Below are positions 48,304 to 58,300 of a DNA stretch of 64,000 bases, piece after piece. The notes beneath the pieces were generated by a model. That model saw only the letters and a program-made list of their open reading frames with translations. It made no database searches and was not told the DNA's origin. The stretch is from Flavobacteriales bacterium UBA6057 (GTDB lineage Bacteria > Bacteroidota > Bacteroidia > Flavobacteriales_G > Salibacteraceae), in assembly GCA_002428995.1 (NCBI GenBank), contig DIYJ01000004.1, positions 248,001-312,000 on the forward strand, in the 5' to 3' direction. A program made the translations under genes and the position numbers. How positions within the stretch are numbered: the first letter of the stretch is position 1; every line of letters begins with the position of its first letter.

Positions 48304-48369
48304 CTAAAACAGTGGTTGGACAAAAACATAATTCTTGTGTTCCGGAGGCAGTGTCCATTTGCTGCCCTC
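48304..48369 (-). pseudogene. 3' stub of the upstream small exported gene (spacer 1)
   Basis: The minus strand encodes EGSKWTLPPEHKNYVFVQPLF and a TAG stop. It aligns without gaps with the C-terminus of the gene at 58835-59530 (EDGEWKPLPEYKTYDFVNQLF). An in-frame stop lies a short distance upstream, so only the tail survives. The stop is nine bases before the RHS ATG at 48294, the same spacing as at 58825/58835. The rest of the 235-base spacer (48370-48529) shows no gene. Confidence 0.7.
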
Positions 48370-48529
48370 CGTATGTTGGTTTATATCAGGCATAGGGATT
48401 CCCTATGTCGTGAACTTGTCTTTCTGGTCAATGAATCGCTCTAACACCCTTAGTGCAATGCCACTTTGGAGTTTGAGGATTTTCAAGATTCAACTCAATG
48501 AGTTCGTGTGTTTTGTACTCTGGACAAGC

Positions 48530-49303
48530 TTACTTGCTCTCATCGTCTTTTTTCTTGTTCAATCCCTTCAATAGGTCAACACCTTCCTTCAAACCCTTTT
48601 TGACATTTCCTTCTGGCTTGAACGTCTTGTAGCCTCCTTTATAAACCATTTGATAGGGTGCATCTTTTCCGAGCTTGATGAACTGATAGTTCGTGAGGTC
48701 CTGGCTGTACTTAAAAGTCTGCTTACTGACAGAATACTTGTAGACCTCCATGCTCGTCTTTTTGCGAGTCAGCGCGAGTTTGGCATTCCGCTCTAAACTC
48801 AGCCTGTTCTGAGATTTACCCTTGTTGAATTTCATGAGGTCTGAACTGGACGGCCCTTTGTAAGACAGTTTGGTAAAGCTGTTTGGCTTGGGGGTGTCGA
48901 TCAAAAGAGTCGCGTTCACCAGAGAGAGTTTCGACTCTCCGGAGGATAGATTCATCTGATAAGACAACCCTATGAAACTTGACTCATCACCGGTTTGGTC
49001 TTCAATGCCATATTTACTCATGGTGGAGTAGAGAGGGTTGTCGAATTCTACACCGAAAGGTTTTTGTTGTGCGATGCTACCTGTTCCAGAGGCGATCTCG
49101 CCTACTGAATAGCTATAGTTGTAAGGTGTTGCAGCGCTGAAGCTCAATTGAGTGTCAAACAAAGCCGAACTCGTTGAATAGTTGACCGCGGCCTGGAATT
49201 TATCAAAGCCGATTCCAGCATATCCTCCAACCCGCAAATGTCCTTGCATCCTGCCTTTGTAGTTCGCAAATTGGAAGGTGAAACTCGCCCCAATCGCCAG
49301 GCT
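48530..49303 (-). other. Variable C-terminal tip of copy 3: beta-rich domain of unclear function
   Basis: The tip is residues about 3175-3431. The first half has strand-like glycine/aromatic repeats (GASFTFQFANYKGRMQGHL, VGGYAGIGFDKFQAAVNY), somewhat like the domain annotated as polymorphic toxin type 23 in Bacteroidota. The second half is lysine-rich (NRLSLERNAKLALTRKK, KGLKEGVDLLKGLNKKK). No catalytic motif is visible. A membrane-active or binding role is possible, but nothing in the sequence proves it. Confidence 0.4.
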
Positions 49304-52300
49304 TGGCGGATCTCCTTCACCCATAAAGTCTACGTGGCGTACAGGACTGTTACGGTGGTAGGCATAAGGTGTTTGCCAAGCATAATCTTTTGTCTTAGGA
49401 TCGATGCTCAACATTTTTCCTGACCTGGAGTCGTAAATCCTGGCTCCAAAATCCAGACTGTTTCCATTACCTTTTATCTCGCTGTCCTGTTCGGCACCAT
49501 TAAACCCATAGCGATATTCAGGGCTGTTGTAGCTTCTTCCCGGCATGAGCATTCCAAAGGGGTAATAGTCATTTGCTGCAAGGACTTCCGCTTCCGGTAA
49601 CTCCGGTTGGCTAGGTTCACCTTCCACCACGCAAAAGTCACCAAGGATAAATCGCTTGAGCCCCGAGAAAGAGCCTCCCCTTTCAAATCTCAAGATGGCA
49701 GTGCTGGTGCCTGGTTCAATCTGAAAAGGAATATCCCAGAATGCACCATACACCAGAGGCACTTGCTGATCCATGATCCAGGATCCATTGTTCTGCACCT
49801 TGAAGCGCAGGTTACTCAAACCATCCAGCGGTTGGAATTGTCCACGGACGTGGTACACCTTATTTGGGTCTAGACCGTTTAAGGTCAGCTGAGCACCTTG
49901 ACCATCTGCTGTTGTGCTAACCCAGATGCGTTTTACTCCATCCACCGTGTAAGTTGACGTCCCACCTACAGTGAAGTCCCAGTTACTGCCCACTGTTCCG
50001 AATTCTTCTCCATACACCGCGTTGCTTTCTGTTAGCAGCAAGTTATCTATGAAGAACTCCCGCGTTCCTGCAGGCGCATCGTTGCGCTGAAAGCGCAGGC
50101 GTATCTCATTGGTAGTAGGCTGAGTCATGAAAGAGATTTCATTCACACCATTCTGGATGAGCAAACCATAGAGCGTATTTCCGCTTGGCATTTCCTGTAC
50201 ACGCAAGTAGGGAGTGTCCGTGGACCCTTTATCGCCATCGAGGCGAATTGTGTATACCTTGTTCGGAGCTGCCGGAAGGTCATAGACCGTAGCCGCAAAT
50301 TGAGAAGCCGTAGTCACTTTCAATCTTTCGTTGTCGATGCTCGAGTTGTTACCCCATCCTGGAGGCATGGTTTCGAAGTCCATGTCGATGAGCGTAGTTC
50401 CACCATTACTGACCGTTCTGTCACTCACTACCGTAAGCACGTTGCCCAGGTGGTTGGTCAGCTCAAAGGATTTAGTCCCTCGCTTGTGCCTGATATCGCT
50501 ATTGAGACTATAAGGCAGAACGTCCGTGTATGCACTCACAGGCTCTAGTTTCAACGTTGTTCCATTCACTTGTGCCTGGAATTCGACCAGCGCTACGGCC
50601 GTGTTTGCATTTCGAAGTCCCAGCCTCGAGCTTCCATACAGGTGCTGCTCTGATGCCTGCAAACGTTCCTGATAGGTTCCTCCACCCTGAGCCTCCCAGG
50701 TGCGCTGATACGTGGCCATGGTTTGACCGCTCGCATCCTTCACGTAGTAGGTATATCTCCACTCGCTTTGGTCAAGCAAGGCCCCAGTACCTTGATGCTT
50801 TGGCTTCACAATTTTGACCACCCGGTTGCCGGATGCATCGTATCGAAACTCCAGGTCTGGTTTGGTCGAACCACCGATTCTGATCACCTCATTGACCTTT
50901 CCGGTAACGGTCCAAACAATCTGCTGGATCTCTTCTTTGGCGTCCATGACCATGTAGCCTTCAGCATCATAGTCATAGTTGCCAGGATTTTGATCGTCAA
51001 GGTCATTTGTGTAGTTGCCAGAAGCTATGGCATCATCCACCGAGCTTAGCTGGTTTCGTCCGTTGATGTAATTGTAGGTGAAGTGATCCATGTTGAGATT
51101 GCCGCTTCCTGCGGTGGTGCCATTGCGGGTTAAGGCTTGAATGTTCCCGTCTTTGTCATAGTCCACAGCTACGTAGTAATCCATGGCTGCCGTGGCAGTG
51201 GCTCCCCACTGGTTATTGACTCTGTCAAAATCGTTTTCTAAACGCGCTTGCTTCAAGCGATCCAGTTGATCGTATTCATAGCGCATGGCCATCGGGGATT
51301 CACCATTTTGCATGAAGTAACCAATGGAGGTAATCATGTGATTGATGTTCCCGTTGTAAAGGCTTCTGCCCGTGGTGTTGGTGAGCAGTGCGCTTCCGCT
51401 CAGATCCGCCAGAAACTCTGTAGACCCTACCGGTTTGTAGTCCTCGTAAGTACCATCGTTGAAATAGCTCAGGCTGAAGCCGTGTTGATCTTTAGGCAGA
51501 TGGCGATGAACGTTTGTGGGTTCGTAGTCTCCATCTCTGCTGATGTCCTTGCTGGCTTCCAGAATGTTGGAGTTAGCACCCTTCAACCAGCCTTGCAGGG
51601 TGTATGCCAGGTCAATTCCTTGTACTTTGAGTTGTCCAAGCTCCATGCGCTGCATAGGCGCATGAGGATAATACTGATAGTGAGCATCTTCGTCCCATAT
51701 GACGCCATCTGAAGAGACCCATACATGTTCAATCCTGTTGTCAGCATCATATTCGTAGCGATGATGTAGCTGATCGGGAAGTCCTCGTTGATACGTCACA
51801 TCCAATACGTTTCCGCTGATCAGGTCGTAGGTATATTCGGTGACTTTGTAGCGTTGATCGGGAAGGTGATCCAGTTCTGGAAAGTCCTGAATTACTCTGT
51901 TTACGTGTCCATGAATGTCATAGCTGTAGTGCGTGGCATGATCGTAAGTCGAAGGATTGCCATCATCTTCAAGCTCATGGTATTCTGAAGCGATACGCGT
52001 TCTGAGGTTTTCCTGAGCGTAAGGGATGGCCGTGACAGGTGCGTCATAATTTGTGGTGGACACCTCAAACTTTGAATTCGCGTTGAGCCAGGCGATGAAG
52101 CTTGCGTAGACCACCTGGTCCTGCCCATTGATGATGCTGTTTACATCATAACCTGAACCTGATTGTGTTTCGATTTCTCCTGATTCTATCACACGTCCCA
52201 GGTCATCGTATCGCGTATAGCCATAGCGATTGAGCGGCCGTTGACGGCTGGTCTGAGACACAATCATGCGCCCAAGCTCATCATACCACATACGGCTTGC

Positions 52301-55300
52301 ATAGCGTTCCCCCGCGAAGTTGTCCACATCCGGGCCGGTCTGCTCGATGAGCTGATTCAGAGAGTTGTAGTGATATGTAGTGGCTTTGCTGTGCTTATCG
52401 TGCCACACCTTGGTGCCATTGGCGCGATCGCTTTTCACCTGAGCCAGCGCAGCTGTAGCAGTGGTGAGGTTTACGCCCGCTGGTGGTACGGTGCGTACGA
52501 GGTTACCAGATTGATCATAGTAGTAAAGGGTGTACTGACGAGAGGTTGAAACAGCATAGTCCATGTTCATTTTCTCGTACACGGTCATACATTTCTCGAT
52601 CAGGTTTTTCTGGAAATCCGCCTCTATGTCTGCGATGTAATCTTCGTAAGCGCCCTGCGCATTTTGCTTGGCGATGTTGAGCAAGCTTGTGACACACGGC
52701 TCAGGCTCTGTGATGGATGGGGTGGGCTGGAGGTCGCAGATCAATGCCGAAGGAGGACAGTATCTCTGGAAGGAAATGTCATCGAAATAGATGTGTCCAC
52801 CTACCACATATTGCATAGGATCCTTGTATTGAACTGTGATCGTGGCCGTGGTGGTGCTACCCGAATTCCAAAGGAACTTTTTGCGATGCCAGTTGGGACT
52901 TGGCGTGTGAGTTGGTAAGTATTCCTGAACCACACCATTGATCATGATCCTCATTTCATCGGTTAAAGGATGAGGGTAGTTGAGGTAGTTATACCAGAGC
53001 TCCAGTTCATAATCAGTGTTCGGTGTGACGTTGATTGACGATTGCTCCAGGACGGTCACAGAAGGAAGCCCCGGACTGATCCAGGCATTCAGGAAATGGC
53101 CGTGCTGACCTGTGCCAGGGAAGGTGTGATCATAGAAGCTACCCAGACTTTGGTGTGTAAAAAGATAAGGAGCGGGACTGAAGCCGTAAGAGGTTCCCAA
53201 TTCAAAATCGCCATTCGTCATGAGCTCACCTGACCTGCACAATTTGGGACAATCGGGCCCGAAGCTGATGTCATCTAAGGCCAACTTCTGAATCACCGAA
53301 GGTGTCGCTGTCTGGGCCTCTAACTCCAGCAATACCGAGGTGCTACTTCCAGAGTTCCAAGTGTATCGAATCTCTTGCCATTCGCCCACAGGATTGTCAA
53401 GAATCATGGTTTCAACCACGTTTCCGTCCATCATCAATTCCACATAAGGTTCTTCAGACTCTATGGTAAAGCGGCTGAACCAAGCTGAGAAAACGTAGTC
53501 CGTATTTGGAGTAACCGAAACCGTATGATTCCACATATCACGGTTAATGTTTCCGAGGATCGTGAACGCCAAATAGTTGCCTATGCTTGTGCTCGGATGT
53601 GTGTGGTCGTACACAGGATAAGCGCTGGGTAGGTTCTGATCCTGCATCACACTGAAATGGTGATAGCCCCAAAAATTGTAGCCGTTAGGGTTGTTCTGAA
53701 GCCATGCATACTTGAACATGGGATCGATGGTGTATCCCGAGAGAGAGTCATCCGCTTCAAAGCTTCCGTTGTTCACCAGGTTCTGGTAGAAACAGCCTTC
53801 ACAGTTGGCCAGTACATCACATTCACTCCAAACATTTACACGAAGCTTTGAGCCGTCTGCAAACTCATAGAAAAAGTACGCATGCTTGGTCGTACCATCA
53901 GGTTGCACATAGGCGTGGTCCGCCTTGAGTGCGGTGGTGTTTACCACCTCACTTTTCAGTTTTCCAGTGTACCCAGGAACTTCCACGTGGTAGTAACATT
54001 CACTTTGTGTTCCCGCTGCGTAATAGTTTCCACCGAGTGGGCCATTGGGCACTATGCTGCTCGGGTTAAGGCCGGAAGCATAGGTAGTGAGGGTGCAGTC
54101 ATAGATGTCAACCGGCTCGGTGTCCTCAATAGCTTCGATGGCACTGGGCTGACAGGTTCCAAAGTTCAGGCAAGGTGATGAACCGCTGATTTTCTCATAG
54201 GTGATGCTCGTTCCGTTGTGAACTTCAATCTGCGCTGTGAAGTGATTGGGGCCAAGGAGTGGATTAGGTTCGATCTGGAAAATCCTCTTGACGTTCGCCA
54301 GGTTCACCGAACCAAAGTCCATCGTTAGTTGGCAATTGCTCAGGCTGTAGTTCGCAATCCACGCGGTTAGAATGCCTCCAGTAGTTGAAGCATCCCAGAA
54401 AAGACTCTCTTGATCGAGGTCCGTTGCAGTGGAGCCGAGTACCTGGTGCAGTTGGTGGTAAAGTCCATTGTTCAGCAAATGGCGATAGAGTCCGGTGGAG
54501 AGGTCAGCAAAGCCGTTAAACAGCTGCTGAGTAACAGGTGGTGTGTTGTAGAGCAAGCCGTTGAGCAGGCGTTGCAGCTGCTTAGCCGTTTCCGTAGGCT
54601 CGCATACTCTGATGTCTGGTTCGCAGCCCAAGAGATCGAGGCAGGAAGTCACGCCTTCCATGAGTACTTCTTCAGTGCCTCCGTTTCCATCATCTACAAT
54701 CGCATTGATGGTAAAGTTGCGTCCAGCAGTGTACGTGTAGGATGCACTGCTTTCCGCATAGCTCATACAACAGAAGCCGATGATGTCATTTACCGTGTAG
54801 GAACTCATATTGGTTCCAACCATCTGCAGATTGACAGAGCAAGAGGAGCCTCCTTTCGTGAAGGTTCCGGTTACCTCTGTGCCGCTACTATTGGATGAAC
54901 CCGTCCAGAAGGAGAAATTGTTCGGGTCGTTGCTTCCAAACATCGCTTCATCCAACGCTGGGGTGAAGGATAGATATGGGTTGCCAGCGGTGAGGCAACT
55001 TACTTGTTGGCTTCCGGTGCCTGAGAGCAAAACGTCATTATCAGGATTTGCAAACGTGTTCAACACCACTTCCAGATCCTTCGCCACAGGGCAAAGGCCA
55101 CATTCCTTGAGGAAGGAGGCAGAGGTTTTATCCGCTAAGTGATCCGTGTATCCGGTGACGTAGTCTTCACATACCTGGTGAATATTAGCGTAAGCTCCCA
55201 GCCCACCCGTATTGTGTGCGCAACCGCCTTCGTCAAGGTCCTCGGTTCCTAAGTATTGGGCGGTAGTGGCAAATCGCGCCATCTTGTTTTTGTAGAGCCC

Positions 55301-58300
55301 GGCCGTAGCGAAGTTGCACGGCTGCTCTATGTTGAAGTATTGAGAAACGGGAGAACCTGGCCAGCCGCTGATGCTGTACTGAGCAATGATCGGGCTGTTA
55401 TTGATGTTGTTCTGATTTCCAAAGAAGTTGAAGCGGAATGGATCGAAGTTTTCAGATCCAATGCATCCATTGTAGTAACCTTGATTAATGGCTCGCACGC
55501 GATCGCGATAGGCCAGGAATTTCTGTTTCAGGCTGATGTATAGCCCACGGAAGATTTCCCACTCCTTCTCAGTCATGAGTGCCGTGTTTGGAGTGGAAAG
55601 GCTTGAGCAATTCGAAAAGCTACCCTGTGATGGATTGTTGGCGATGATCTTCGCCACATCGAAAATGCTGTAATAAGAAGGTCCAGCTCCGGGATCCTTG
55701 AGCGAGAAGTTTTGCATGAAGTATTTCATGGCTTGGAACTCCAGTGGTTCAATCATGTAATAAGGATCCTCGGAGAGGATGAACGGTGTGCTTCCCAAAT
55801 TTGGTACTGAGTGATAGCCTTCAGCTGCCAAATCCGTGTAGCTCGAGGTCATGATGAAGTGATCAAAATCATTGCTCATTTCACGATCAATGCACTCGAT
55901 ATAGTAAGGGTGTTCAGGGTGGTAGATCACCAGCGAGTTTGCCCATGAGGGTTGCCATTCAGCAATGAAATCATTGAGATCAGTCAGCTGTTCCGGTCGG
56001 GCATGAGGTTGTCCGTTGATGATAGTTGGTGCGCCTGTTATGTTTGGCTCATAGACGCCCGTGCTGATTTCGTCCAGCGCCACATAAGAAGGGTTCCCAA
56101 ACTGATCGCGGTATTCGTGTGCATAGGTGATACCACCATTGTTTTCGCGGATCAAAGGGTTTCTCCAGTTTGGGTGCACCGATTCCGTGACGTACAGGTT
56201 TTTACGTGGTAAGAAATTCACCAGACTGAAGACAGAAAGTGGATACTGAGCAGGGTCCAGATTTCCGTTGCTCAAAAGCCCACCGCTTACCGCATTCCCT
56301 CCATTGGTGCCCATGCCCGGAGTCAAACGACCGTATTGCCCATTGGGGCTGACATCGTTGAGCAGGCTGTTCAGCGCTGCCTTACAAGAGGTGCTGTAGT
56401 CATCACACATCTCATCGCATTTCAGCAGCAGCTCGTCTACTTCCTCCTGTAAATAACCTTCGCTCAACAACCCATTCACCGCATCGCGGCATTCTTCGCA
56501 GGTCTGACCACAACCGGTGAAGTCCATTTCGGTCATGGCCTGATCTTCGAAATCCTGATAACTCAGCAGGCAATCGTTGTTTTCCAGGTAGTGCTCGGTA
56601 TAGTAGTTCAGCGCATCCTCGTTCAGCGTCAATCGTTTATTTACGGTGTAAGAACCGACCGGCAGATCCAGGTTAGAGGTCCCGTCATTGCTTGCTAAAC
56701 CTCCGGAAGGGAAATAGAGGTCTGTATCGGTATCGAAAGCTGGTGGATTGGAGTTTGGACAAGTAGCATCCGGATAGGTCCCGTTTTCCAAAAGATTAAT
56801 AACCGATTGTCCAACCGTAGATGTCACATGCAGCGCATCCGCTGCGTTTTCCTTTCTCCAGAGGTATTCCTCTCCACATTCATCTTTCAGCGAAAGGGTT
56901 AAATCGTAAACACATTCATAGCAGAATGCATCGTTTATGTTGACAGGAGTTCCGTCCGGCAATTCTGTGAGGCTGCATGTACTGGAGTAGGTTGTGCCGG
57001 TCATTTCATAGTCGAAGTCCACTTGCTGAGCAGAGGAGAGCGCAAAGCTTGTGTTCATCGAAAGTGTCTTCCCGTCCACAGAAAGGTTGTTGGCTGAACC
57101 AGTCAAGTCCAGTGGATCTTTCTTGTTTAGCAAATCGACCAGCAATGTGAAGCTCACTTGGTCATCCAATGCGGTCAAGTTGCTCGGAATGGCTCCTTCA
57201 ATGCCTGTGGCGATGGTTTTTCCCGCGAGGTCGGTGTAGGCCACAGTAACTTGACCATTGGCATCTACATCCATTGTTTTCTGGTAGAATTCACTGTAAC
57301 CTGCCTCAGAGCCAAAGAGCATGTCCAGCTCTTCCTGGAAGGGTTTACCATAAAAGCTCTTGGTTTCATGACCGCTGCCAATTCGATGGGATTCGCCAGG
57401 AGCACTGGCACTCTTTGAGCGACCCGTTTGGTCTGGTGTGAATACCGTCTGAGTGAATGGGTATCCATCCGCGTCTGGAACCTCGGCTATCCCAAAATCG
57501 CTAAATCCAACGGGCGAATAGTAGCGAGCGGCTCCGCTTTGAGTGCTCATTGCTATGGGAGAAGGAACGCAGGTTCCGCTTCCTGGCGCAGCATCAAAGT
57601 CACTGGCATGGTATGCGTCAAGGGAAGTGGATTGATTAAAATTACTGCGATGCTCTATTTTTTCGGAGAGAATAGGAATAGGTATGATTTGAATGGCAGG
57701 GCGACCAGCATAATCGTAGATAGACTCATCGATGGTGACGTTCTTATCTGACTCAATCTTGTTCAGGTTCTGCCGTCCGCGTAGGCTACCATCGTAGTAA
57801 CCAATGCCTTCTTTACGCCTTCCACCTTCAATAAAGGCTACGGAAGATTGCCAGTTCAGCTTCGTTTCATGACCACCGAAGTAATAACGATGGGTTGCAG
57901 GAACGCAGTTGACCGTGCTCGCTGAATTGCACGCTCCCAAGTAAGCATCGCTGGACCAGCGTCCTGGAATGTCAGTTGTATGATTGTTGGCCGCAACACG
58001 GCCTAGTCCTCTTACCCGGTAGATGATAAAGCCTTCGTCATAGAGCAGTGGAATATCATAGGAAAGGTCTGTGGTAGAAATGCGTGTGCTGTTGATGCGC
58101 ATGTCATGCGGGTGGAAGCTCGGGTAGTTGACAGAGCCGTTGGAGTAGACGTGCGTCCATTCCAGTTCGTATCCTTCCGCTCCATCGATCAAAGGCCATT
58201 CCACCCGGAGGTCACCACTGGCGGCTACCACCTGGTAGGATAGTCCCGTTGGGATGGAAGTAGTGGAAAAGTCGAAATAGCGTTCCACCTCAATGATGCC

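Noticed and set aside
48370..48529. Possible immunity gene after the tip of RHS copy 3
   Set aside because: All minus-strand frames here are interrupted by stops within a few dozen codons, and the only coding-like piece nearby is the stub of the upstream gene.
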